Origin: Ascidiaceihabitans sp023955215
GTDB taxonomy: Bacteria > Pseudomonadota > Alphaproteobacteria > Rhodobacterales > Rhodobacteraceae
NCBI GenBank assembly: GCA_943788345.1
Contig: CALSPX010000011.1
Location: 248,001-312,000 of the forward strand
Length of the DNA stretch: 64,000 nucleotides
Direction: 5' to 3'
Below the pieces are notes generated by a model. That model was not told the DNA's origin and ran no database searches. It saw only the letters and a list, made by a program, of their open reading frames with translations. Shown here in pieces: positions 54,822 through 62,632 of the stretch (position 1 is the first letter of the stretch; every line of letters starts with the position of its first letter). Both the position numbers and the translations under genes were made by a program.

Positions 54822-55640
54822 TTATTTGAGCTGCTGCCGGTATAGCGCGGCCCATTCCTTGCTTAGTTCATCGGCCATTTTGGCTAAGGGTACCTTGATC
54901 GCATTTGTGCTTGATGTTTTAAGTCCAAGCACTTCTAGTACTTTGCTTAACGTGATTGAGGGATCATCTGCTAGATCCTCGTAAGATAAGCGCAAGGGTT
55001 GGATGCTTTCTTTTGTAAACCAGTGCTCCCACCTTTGGTCATCCTCCTCAAACTCTGCAAGATGTTGTCTGATCGCCTTTGCATCAAAGTAGGGGGGCTG
55101 TGGTGGTGCCAAACGTTCGAACTCAGTTCCATTTTCTGCTTTATGCCAAAGCCCTGTCTGCATTGCCTTTACGCATGAAATGGCTTGTTCCAGTTTGTTC
55201 TTGCGCGACAGAAAAATGAACGCAGTTTCCCCGAAGGTTGCGTTTAGTCGATCCACATCGCTGTTTTGTTCGGGATGCAAAAGTTTGAGTTGGCCCATAA
55301 AATAATTAAGGCTGCCGCCTTGAAGTCGCAGGCCAAACACGCCGGTTTCTGCGGTACCGGTTTTATGCGCCTTTTTCAAAACGGCTTCCAATGTTTCTGA
55401 ACGGTTGCCCAAGCTATTGGGCGCAATGCCGTGAACTTCCATCCAGTTGGTCAGGGAAGGTTTATGGAAATAGGAATTAGGTACGCCGGCGACATTGGTG
55501 TTGGTCAAGAGCTGACACAGAAGGGTGCTGCCGCTGCGTGGACTTGTGCAAATGATGTATGATTTATAGCCCATCTGTAAATGCGGCACCTGTTCTCGCT
55601 GGATCTCTTCAACGCTAGGTCGTTCTGCAATTTCCGTCAA
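54822..55640 (-). CDS. Stf0-family sulfotransferase
   Basis: The 272-residue PAPS-dependent sulfotransferase has SYIICTSPRSGSTLLCQLL (5'-phosphosulfate loop), PNSYFHKPS, FIFLSRKNKLEQAISCVKA (3'-phosphate site) and a long helical C-terminus with LRLSYEDLADDP. It resembles the Stf0 trehalose sulfotransferase, so a sugar acceptor is likely. TTG at 55640 is supported by GGGAGGG five bases upstream. PAPS would come from the Sat-CysC fusion at 25142. Confidence 0.9.
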   Translation of the reverse strand: MTEIAERPSVEEIQREQVPHLQMGYKSYIICTSPRSGSTLLCQLLTNTNVAGVPNSYFHKPSLTNWMEVHGIAPNSLGNRSETLEAVLKKAHKTGTAETGVFGLRLQGGSLNYFMGQLKLLHPEQNSDVDRLNATFGETAFIFLSRKNKLEQAISCVKAMQTGLWHKAENGTEFERLAPPQPPYFDAKAIRQHLAEFEEDDQRWEHWFTKESIQPLRLSYEDLADDPSITLSKVLEVLGLKTSSTNAIKVPLAKMADELSKEWAALYRQQLK

Positions 55641-55660
55641 CCAAACCCTCCCGAACAGAA

Positions 55661-55690
55661 AAAAGGCCCCAACCGCCGTTGGAGCCTTTT
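55661..55690 (-). terminator. Intrinsic terminator of ctaD
   Basis: AAAAGGC-c-CCAAC-cgcc-GTTGG-a-GCCTTTT with one mismatch; on the minus strand it ends in TTTTTT. It lies 24 bases after the ctaD stop. Confidence 0.8.
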
Positions 55691-55713
55691 GTATCTTAAA
55701 TCAACCTAGCCAA

Positions 55714-57387
55714 TTAGTGGCTGTGTTGTTTGTCCCAGTCTTCTTGCTTTGGAAGAATTTCGAACGTGTGCTCTGGGGGTGGGCTTGGCAAAGTCCATTC
55801 CAGGGTGTCCGCGTATTCGTTCCATGGGTTCGCTTCAGTTGCCTTAGCACCGCGTAGCAATGAGTAGGCAATGATCCCGAAGAAGAAGATGAAGGATGCA
55901 AAGCTTAGGAACGCGCCCCATGAGGACCATTCGTTCCAGTATGCAAACTGCTCAGGATAGTCGATGTAACGACGTGGCATACCCTGACGACCCAAGAAGT
56001 GCTGTGGGAAGAAGGTAAGGTTTGCACCGATGAACATCATCCAGAAGTGTAGTTTACCAGCCCATTCAGGGTACATGCGACCTGTCATCTTCGGCAGGTA
56101 GAAGTAGACCCCTGCAAAGATCGTAAAGACCGCACCCAAACTCATCACGTAGTGGAAGTGTGCCACAACGTAGTATGTGTCGTGGTAGTAACGGTCCACA
56201 GCTGCTTGGGACAGAACGATACCTGTAACGCCACCGACGGTGAACAAGAACAAGAAGCCGAAAGCCCATAGCATTGGCGTTTTGAACTCAATCGAGCCGC
56301 CCCACATGGTTGCAATCCATGAGAACACTTTGACCCCTGTTGGGACCGCAATGACCATCGTTGCGAGCATGAAGTAGGCTTGTTGGTTCAGTGACATACC
56401 AACCGTGTACATGTGGTGTGCCCATACGACGAAGCCCAGAACACCAATCGCGATGATCGCCCATACCATTGGCAAGTAACCGAAGATCGGCTTGCGTGCG
56501 AATGTTGAGATCACGTGAGAGATGATACCAAAGCCTGGAAGAATGATGATGTACACTTCAGGGTGTCCAAAGAACCACAGGATGTGTTGGTACAAGACCG
56601 GATCGCCACCGCCTGCTGGATCAAAGAATGTGAAGCCAAAGTTACGGTCCATCAGCAACATGGTGATCGCGCCAGCCAAAACAGGCAAGGACAACAGGAT
56701 CAACCAAGAGGTCACAAAGATTGACCATGAGAACAACGGAACCTTGAACAATGTCATGCCAGGAGCACGCATGTTTAGGAATGTTGTGATCATGTTGATC
56801 GCACCAAGGATGGATGAGGCACCAGAAACGTGGACCGCAAAGATCGCGAGGTCCATAGACATGCCGCCTTCACGTACTGACAACGGCGGGTACAGAACCC
56901 AACCCACACCAGAACCAAGCTGACCGTTCCCACCGGGGGAGATAACAGAGCAGATTGCCAAGGTTGTACCAGCAACATACATCCAGAAGGACAAGTTGTT
57001 CATACGTGGGAATGCCATGTCAGGCGCGCCGATTTGCAATGGCATAAAGTAGTTACCAAAGCCGCCGAATAGCGCCGGAATAACCACGAAGAACATCATC
57101 AAGATGCCGTGGCCAGTAATCAAAACGTTCCACAGGTGTCCGTTTGGAGTACAAAGTGAGGAGGAGTCTGCGAAGAAACGCGCGCCTTCCATACACATGT
57201 ACTGAACGCCTGGGTCCATAAGCTCCAACCGCATGTAGACGGTGAATGCTACGGATACAAAGCCAACGAGGGCTGAGACGATCAGATATAGAATACCGAT
57301 GTCTTTGTGGTTTGTGGACATGAACCAGCGGGTAAAGAACCCACGGTTATCTTCGTGGTCGTGCCCGTGGATGGCTGCGTCTGCCAT
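55714..57387 (-). CDS. ctaD: Cytochrome c oxidase subunit I (aa3 type)
   Basis: This catalytic subunit of the terminal oxidase carries heme a, heme a3 and CuB in the inner membrane. The 557-residue product has about 12 hydrophobic helices and the key motifs: TGHGILMMFFVVIPALFGGFGNY (heme a His), WFFGHPEVYIIILPGFG (His-Tyr crosslink and CuB), VWAHHMYTVGM (CuB His pair) and VVAHFHYVMSLGAVF (heme a3/a His). The start MADAAIHGHDHEDNRG follows a near-perfect SD AGGAGG. It is monocistronic, as in related genera, with subunits II and III elsewhere. Confidence 0.98.
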   Translation of the reverse strand: MADAAIHGHDHEDNRGFFTRWFMSTNHKDIGILYLIVSALVGFVSVAFTVYMRLELMDPGVQYMCMEGARFFADSSSLCTPNGHLWNVLITGHGILMMFFVVIPALFGGFGNYFMPLQIGAPDMAFPRMNNLSFWMYVAGTTLAICSVISPGGNGQLGSGVGWVLYPPLSVREGGMSMDLAIFAVHVSGASSILGAINMITTFLNMRAPGMTLFKVPLFSWSIFVTSWLILLSLPVLAGAITMLLMDRNFGFTFFDPAGGGDPVLYQHILWFFGHPEVYIIILPGFGIISHVISTFARKPIFGYLPMVWAIIAIGVLGFVVWAHHMYTVGMSLNQQAYFMLATMVIAVPTGVKVFSWIATMWGGSIEFKTPMLWAFGFLFLFTVGGVTGIVLSQAAVDRYYHDTYYVVAHFHYVMSLGAVFTIFAGVYFYLPKMTGRMYPEWAGKLHFWMMFIGANLTFFPQHFLGRQGMPRRYIDYPEQFAYWNEWSSWGAFLSFASFIFFFGIIAYSLLRGAKATEANPWNEYADTLEWTLPSPPPEHTFEILPKQEDWDKQHSH

Positions 57388-57669
57388 AGGGTTGCCTCCT
57401 GACATTATAAAAAAATTCACAACAAGTTGTTCGTTGCGAAGGATTCCTCGCGGTTCTAATGGAGCAAACCTTTATGAGCAATGACTGAGATGACCAAACA
57501 TGCGCGAAATATTGTCGCGATTTCTGACAATGGCTGTTGAGTGTTCAGGCGGTTGCCTTTGGCAATGGGCTGCTTTTGCACAATATTTGCACGGAAGCTG
57601 GGAAGGTCACTTGCTGAACGCAAGGAATGCCCGTTCGCCGCGCGAAAATCAGGGAAGAATTTGGTGACG

Positions 57670-58704
57670 TTATGCCGCGGCGTAAAACACTTCGTTCGGG
57701 GCCTGTTGCGCGGCAACTTGGTCGATGCAATCTGGCAAGCGGTGCATCAGCGAACGTGCTTCGTGCCTGCGTAAAACAGGGCGCACTGTGCCGTTGTGCG
57801 TTGCTTTGCTCATGTCGAACCCATCTAGGGTTTCCCAGATTTTGCCGGTTTCAAGCACACGTTCAGGCATATCACCCAAGAACAGGCTTTCGGCCCACAT
57901 TTCCTCAACCAGCACCAATTCATGCGTTGGAAGTAGAATGTGGAAATAAGTTACGTCAAAGTCAGCAGGTTGTTGATGGACCCATGCGTATTCGAGTGCC
58001 GTTTTGGCAGCGACCAATACTTCGGATGATCCAAACAATAGCTCTGCTTGGTTGTCAGTCACCATCAAGCGGTGCGCTGGCGACAGGTGTAGATCACGTG
58101 AGTTGCCAAAGGTGCCTGCGGGAATAACGATTGGACGGAAATCAGTGTTAAGACGCTGTTCTGCGCGGGAATAGCTTTGTTGGCTAATGGCCTGTACTTG
58201 AACAAAACCAGCGTCGCGCGTGATCACGTGATCGCCTGGGCGCAGATCTTCGATCCGCTTTTGCCCATCGCGCGTCGCGATGAGTGTACCGGCGATAAAG
58301 CAAGGGATGCTTTGATCTGTTGGGATGCGTTTCTTTTGTTCCCATGCACCAATTGGCATGAGGCCGGGGAAATCTGTCGGAAGTATTAAGAGTTCCGTTT
58401 TTGAAACGAACTCCTGTGTTTCGCAGTTCACCAAAATCAGGTCTTCAATTGGAAGGTTTTCTGTTTCGGCGTACTGGTTCAATTGTATCGCGCTGCGTGC
58501 TGGCAGCATGCTGTCTGAGCCGAAACTGTGCAAAAGCCCTGTTGTGGCGGACCAGATTTCAAAAGGACCCAAGGCAACGGAATTGTTGGTAGCGTTGCGC
58601 AATTCTACGTTATTCAGTGACGAGCGGTTTTTTTCACCCAAGTTTGCACTGGGTGTTTCAGAGTCGCGCAGACACAAGAATAGACCGTCTAATTTGTTGT
58701 ACAT
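57670..58704 (-). CDS. Hint-domain protein with N-terminal lamin-tail-like domain
   Basis: The product is 344 residues. Residues about 1-130 (FEIWSATTGLLHSF, NVELRNATNNSVAL) resemble a lamin-tail-type beta domain. From residue about 138, CFIAGTLIATRDGQKRIEDL starts a canonical Hint domain with its nucleophilic Cys, followed by GDHVITRDAGFVQVQAI and LHLSPAHRLMV (conserved His). The C-terminal FHILLPTHELVLVEEMWAESL is the usual end of Rhodobacterales Hint_2 proteins. Such proteins are common secreted or surface candidates, but no signal peptide is visible. Upstream of ctaD on the same strand. Confidence 0.85.
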   Translation of the reverse strand: MYNKLDGLFLCLRDSETPSANLGEKNRSSLNNVELRNATNNSVALGPFEIWSATTGLLHSFGSDSMLPARSAIQLNQYAETENLPIEDLILVNCETQEFVSKTELLILPTDFPGLMPIGAWEQKKRIPTDQSIPCFIAGTLIATRDGQKRIEDLRPGDHVITRDAGFVQVQAISQQSYSRAEQRLNTDFRPIVIPAGTFGNSRDLHLSPAHRLMVTDNQAELLFGSSEVLVAAKTALEYAWVHQQPADFDVTYFHILLPTHELVLVEEMWAESLFLGDMPERVLETGKIWETLDGFDMSKATHNGTVRPVLRRHEARSLMHRLPDCIDQVAAQQAPNEVFYAAA

Positions 58705-58808
58705 CGGATCACCTTTTGGATTTCGCTGACTTTCAGATGCACCTCAATAACGGCAACAAAACGGCAACAGATTGAAGTTACTGTGTCAGCTGGTTCAAAA
58801 AGAGTATC

Positions 58809-59462
58809 TCAGAGCGAGGTAAATATTTTACCAAAGCTTTTCTGAAGAGCGACATCCACGTCGTCCATTGTGACGGGCAGTCCAAGGTCAACAAGGGAGG
58901 TCACCCCGTGTTGTGTGATCCCGCAAGGGACGATCCCATCGAAGTGGCCCAAATCCGGTTCGACATTGATCGAGATCCCGTGAAAGCTGATCCACTTGCG
59001 CAGGCGGATGCCGATTGCTGCAATCTTGTCTTCGGCGATGTCGCCAGTGGCGGTGCGGGGTTTGTCAGGCCGATCCACCCAGACGCCAACACGCCCCTCG
59101 CGGATGGCCCCGTCGACGTTGAACTCTTTGAGGGCTGCAATGACCCATGCCTCGAGCTGTTGCACGAACAGGCGAACATCATGTCCACGTTTGCCCACAT
59201 CCAAAAGCGTATAGGCGACGCGCTGTCCTGGTCCGTGATAGGTATATTGCCCGCCGCGTTTGGTATCAAAAACGGGAAAGCGATCGGGATCGGTCAAATC
59301 ATGGGACTTGGCGGAGGTGCCAGCGGTGTAAAGAGGAGGGTGCTCCACCAGCCAGATGCATTCATCCGCGACACCTTTATGGATGTCAGCCACGCGGGCT
59401 TCCATCCATGCCTCGGCCTCGCGAAAGTCGGTCAGGCCTGTGCTGGTAATCCATTGTACCAT
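58809..59462 (-). CDS. lipB: Octanoyl-ACP:protein octanoyltransferase
   Basis: LipB transfers octanoyl from ACP to lipoyl domains, the first step of lipoate synthesis. The 217-residue product starts MVQWITSTGLTDFREAE, overlapping the DsbA-like stop by one base. Motifs: IWLVEHPPLYTAGTSAK, GGQYTYHGPGQRVAYTLLD, AAIGIRLRKWISFHGISINV (catalytic Lys region) and IVPCGITQHGVTSL (catalytic Cys). A longer open frame upstream lies in the preceding gene and is not used. Confidence 0.96.
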   Translation of the reverse strand: MVQWITSTGLTDFREAEAWMEARVADIHKGVADECIWLVEHPPLYTAGTSAKSHDLTDPDRFPVFDTKRGGQYTYHGPGQRVAYTLLDVGKRGHDVRLFVQQLEAWVIAALKEFNVDGAIREGRVGVWVDRPDKPRTATGDIAEDKIAAIGIRLRKWISFHGISINVEPDLGHFDGIVPCGITQHGVTSLVDLGLPVTMDDVDVALQKSFGKIFTSL

Positions 59463-60145
59463 TATACAGTCGCTGCTTCGGCTGCGGTGCGTTTCAGTAT
59501 ATCTGTATAAGCTGCGACGCCTTGCGCCCCAGTCACCAGGTACTTGCCGCCAAAGATCATTGATGGCACGCCGGTTATTCCGCGTGCTTGCCAATATTGT
59601 TGTTTCTCGCGGGTTATTGCACCCAGTTCGCCGCTTTCTATGATGCGTTTTGCCTTGTCAGTGTCCAAGCCAACAGTGGCTGCGATATCTACCAGAACGT
59701 CGGTTTGAGATAGATCGCGTTGATCGGTGAAATGTGCCTCAAACAATGCCAACTTCAGTTGATGCTGTTTCCCTTCACTCAAAGCGAATTCGAGCAGTTG
59801 ATGCGTGATGAACGTGTTCCACATGTGGGTTTTCGGCGTCCAATTAAATGCAAAGCCTAGGCTTTCGCCCAGTGTTTTCATCTGCGCGCGCGACTGCTCA
59901 GATTGTTCAGGCGTGCTGCCGTATTTCTGCTGGATGTGTTCTGATGTGTTCTGGCCTGTTACTGGCATATCAGGGTTCAACTCAAACGGTTCCCAACGAA
60001 TGCTGGCGTTGATGCCCGTGTCGGCCATGGCCTGTTCAAGCTGGCGATACCCGATGATGCACCATGGACACATGACATCGGACACAATGGTGACTTCAAT
60101 GGCGCTTTGGGGGAGGGCGGTGGTCATTTTGATTTGTGTATCCAT
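59462..60145 (-). CDS. DsbA-family oxidoreductase, FrnE-like
   Basis: The product has about 227 residues and starts MDTQIKMTTALPQSAIEV, with GGGAGA upstream; earlier codons are not supported. The thioredoxin-fold redox site is VMCPWCIIGYRQL (CPWC), and ITGVPSMIFGGKYLVTGAQG supplies the cis-Pro loop. It resembles cytosolic FrnE-type 2-hydroxychromene isomerase relatives rather than periplasmic DsbA (no signal peptide). Overlap with lipB (TAATG) implies co-translation. Confidence 0.93.
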   Translation of the reverse strand: MDTQIKMTTALPQSAIEVTIVSDVMCPWCIIGYRQLEQAMADTGINASIRWEPFELNPDMPVTGQNTSEHIQQKYGSTPEQSEQSRAQMKTLGESLGFAFNWTPKTHMWNTFITHQLLEFALSEGKQHQLKLALFEAHFTDQRDLSQTDVLVDIAATVGLDTDKAKRIIESGELGAITREKQQYWQARGITGVPSMIFGGKYLVTGAQGVAAYTDILKRTAAEAATV

Positions 60146-60313
60146 ATTAGGGTCTCCCTTAAGATCGTTGTGGCAGACGCGGTTTGCAACCCAGCTTTTG
60201 CGCACAAAGGTGAAAGGCATGGAGGAAAGAATGTGAGCCAAGCAGAAATGTGGAATATTTGGGGTTCACATCCTCGCGCCGAGGGGCTAGATCACCGCTA
60301 CTAACCTCAAAGT

Positions 60314-60399
60314 GCGGCTGTGGCGGAATGGTAGACGCGCAGCGTTGAGGTCGCTGTGGGGTAACACCCGTGGAAGTTCGAGTCTTCTCAGCCGCACCA
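60314..60399 (+). tRNA. tRNA-Leu (GAG)
   Basis: A class II tRNA of 86 nt including the encoded CCA. The acceptor stem GCGGCTG pairs with CAGCCGC; the anticodon stem CAGCG/CGCTG encloses loop TTGAGGT, giving anticodon GAG. A long variable arm follows (GTGGGGTAACACCCGT) and the T arm contains GTTCGAGT. Its 3' end is the likely integration site of the island that follows. Confidence 0.96.
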
Positions 60400-60455
60400 A
60401 TTGATCATGATAACTTATTGAAATTCCTTGGATCAACTTATCGAGGAAGATCATC

Positions 60456-61557
60456 ATGTCACACACTCAGTACACAATTTGTCGTTCAGGCACCTATTAC
60501 TACAACCGCCGTGTGCCTAAACATGCTGTTGGAGCCTATGGTCAGTTCATCAGGCAGGCACTGTCACAAGATCCACTGGAGGCCGAAGCATTCTCTAAAC
60601 GTCTGAGTGATGTGCTGGACGGTGCTTGGAATGCCAAGACAAATGCACCACCAGTAAGTGTCGCTACGATTATTGAAAGCTTTCAACCAAGGCGTACGGC
60701 TCTGTCAGAGATTGCTAGCTGAGTACCTGGCATTGAAGCAGATAGATCAAACACCACCTCGAGTTGCTTTGGGCACCTTTATATCCTTAGCTGGTGATAG
60801 AGATGTCAGCGAGTACACACGAGAGGATGCCAAGTTATTTGTTCATCACTTAAAGATGAAAGGGAATAAGACTGCTACTATCAGGCGTAGGGTCAACAGC
60901 ATCTCAGCAATACTCAATTATGCATACTCCGAATTAGATTTAGACAAACGGAATCCCTTCACCAGACTGTTTATCCAAAATGAAGGAGGTGACGTATTCA
61001 AGCGTGGCACCTTTAGTAACGAACAATTGAAGTGGGGCTATGACAAGGCTTTGGCATCAGGCAGTACCGTCAAGCTCCTCATGCCTCTTCTTGGTGAAAC
61101 AGGCTGTAGATTGGCCGAGATCGTTGGGTTGCGAGTGGATGACATAGAGCTGGACGATGCTCTCATTCAAATTAGACCTAACAATGCCAGAAGACTGAAG
61201 ACGAAGAACTCTGTTCGTACCCTTCCACTTTTGGGTTACGCCAGAAGGTCTATCGAACAAGTACAAAGACAATCGGATGGGGAGTGGTTGTTTCCACGTT
61301 ACATCAAGGGCGGCCTGTGTAGGGCGGACAATGCGTCTGCTGCTCTCAATAAGTGGTTAAAGAAAGACTTCGATGGTTTGACTGGCCACAGTTTGCGTCA
61401 CACCATGAGAGATCGGCTTCGAGCTGTTAATTGTCCGATGGACATGATCGATGAGATAGGTGGTTGGAAGTCCGTAACTACTATCGGTAATAGCTATGGT
61501 CGAGGATTCACAATGGAGCAGCGGCACCAATATCTTGAAAGCATAATGATCACTTGA
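60456..61557 (+). pseudogene. Tyrosine-family integrase with a one-base insertion
   Basis: An N-terminal segment starts MSHTQYTICRSGTYYYNRRV after SD GAGGAAG, 56 bases from the tRNA. It ends at TGA (60720-60722) after LSEIAS. Removing T60720 joins it in frame to EYLALKQIDQTPPRVAL and the rest. The catalytic domain is complete: ETGCRLAEIVGL (first Arg), GHSLRHTMRDRL (HxxR), IGGWKSV and NSYGRGFT (Tyr). The intact protein would be about 366 residues, typical for integrases that use a tRNA 3' end. The stop removes all catalytic residues, so activity is not expected unless the base is an assembly error. Confidence 0.85.
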
Positions 61558-61610
61558 TTATGGTTCGAAGGACTATCAGGAATTGGTAGATAAACTTGAT
61601 GATGAATGAC

Positions 61611-61650
61611 GCCCAGCGCCCGAGGCTCATCATAGTAGTGACTGTCCAGC
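61611..61650. repeat. Degenerate repeat, copy A, in the island
   Basis: GCCCAGCGCCCGAGGCTCAT and onward (to 61650) matches copy B at 62527-62566 with scattered differences. On the minus strand both contain ALGV in the same frame. The pair brackets the zinc-ribbon-like and secreted small genes. Confidence 0.45.
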
Positions 61651-61778
61651 TCCAACACTGCCCCCGAGAGGCCATATAAGAGTCACTGGAGGGTACTCAG
61701 TGCGATAAGTGTCTGATTGCGGTGGCTAGACTGGGACGGCCTTGCGTGACAGCTAAATCACTCAATGGACTATGGGTC

Positions 61779-61967
61779 TCACCCACACTTATACCCAACA
61801 GCCAAGTTGTGATCTGTCTCACAGGTATCCCCCGAACAGCATTCAAAGATGTTGGACTTACAGACCACACACTGTTCATGACCGTGAACCACAACCGTAT
61901 TCAGTGGAGACTGACATCTAGGGCATAGTTGCTTATGCGCATTGGCTGGGTGAAGGGTGTTGTCCAA
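61779..61967 (-). CDS. Small CxxC zinc-ribbon-like protein (possible remnant)
   Basis: The 62-codon frame reads QLCPRCQSPLNTVVVHGHEQCVVC (split as CPRC and CVVC knuckles) then ECCSGDTCE. This CxxC...CxxC...CC pattern resembles short cysteine proteins I recall from Rhodobacterales. The only start is a TTG directly after the stop of the upstream gene, with no Shine-Dalgarno, so expression is doubtful. It may be a decayed or translationally coupled gene. Confidence 0.4.
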   Translation of the reverse strand: MDNTLHPANAHKQLCPRCQSPLNTVVVHGHEQCVVCKSNIFECCSGDTCETDHNLAVGYKCG

Positions 61968-62378
61968 TCAAAATTTTCGTGAACCTGCCCTACATGTCCC
62001 AGAAAAAACAATAAAATCCTTTGCCGTTGGCCCAAATGCGGATTGTATAAATTTACCCGTGTAGCGATTAATCTTTAGAGAACCCTGCCAATCTTTTGGG
62101 GACCATTCGGTTTTCCCAGCACAGCCTGACAAGTGAATGAGTTCTGTATTATAGGTTGTTATCTCCGTGTATTCACAAATAGGTGTAAAACTAACAGATG
62201 CACCTATCGCTATGCCATCAGTATTCTCTGTTATTAGTACCGAAAAGTCCCCAGTCGTATCATGGTAGCCACTATTAGTTTGGGTATAGCGTTCTAAAGT
62301 GCATGTTATTGCAATCTCTTTGGCGTAAGCATTTGTAGCAGAAAAAATTATCCATAAAATTATCAGCCCAATACGCAC
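61968..62378 (-). CDS. Small secreted hypothetical protein
   Basis: The 136-residue product has a clear signal peptide (IGLIILWIIFSATNAYA) and a mature beta-rich part with four cysteines (ITCTLERY, TPICEYTE, LSGCAGKTE, SGTCRAG), likely two disulfides. The start is GTG with GGAGG 7 bases upstream. I do not recognise the family. It is an island gene; a 15-bp palindrome lies 26 bases upstream. Confidence 0.7.
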   Translation of the reverse strand: MRIGLIILWIIFSATNAYAKEIAITCTLERYTQTNSGYHDTTGDFSVLITENTDGIAIGASVSFTPICEYTEITTYNTELIHLSGCAGKTEWSPKDWQGSLKINRYTGKFIQSAFGPTAKDFIVFSGTCRAGSRKF

Positions 62379-62403
62379 TTCACAACCTCCATGATTATCA
62401 CAC

Positions 62404-62418
62404 TAGACTGTCAGTCTA
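62404..62418. promoter_or_regulatory. Palindrome upstream of the secreted island gene
   Basis: TAGACTG-t-CAGTCTA is a perfect 7-bp dyad around one base, located 26 bases before the GTG start on the minus strand. It could be an operator or part of a promoter; no -10/-35 pair is obvious. Confidence 0.3.
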
Positions 62419-62523
62419 TGAGGCGCTCTGCAAATAGATTCGTGCTTCAAAGTTTGTTGGCTATGCCACTCAAATAGGTCATGAGATCACCTCATTCTTG
62501 ATGCCGTAGATACTCTGACGTGA

Positions 62524-62566
62524 CACGCCCAGCGCCTAAGGCTGATGATGGTTATAGTGCCACTAA
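62524..62566. repeat. Degenerate repeat, copy B, with a helix-turn-helix-like relic
   Basis: ACGCCCAGCGCCTAAGGCTG and onward repeats copy A. Its minus-strand reading runs on to 62479 as ALGVSRQSIYGIKNEVIS, a stretch that looks like the recognition part of a helix-turn-helix, ended by TGA and preceded by TAG. It is too short to be a gene and looks like a relic. Confidence 0.4.
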
Positions 62567-62632
62567 TTGTGTTCTAGCTACAGTATGGGGTGATGATAAG
62601 TTTGAAGTGATTGGGACCAAGCGTGAATGAGG

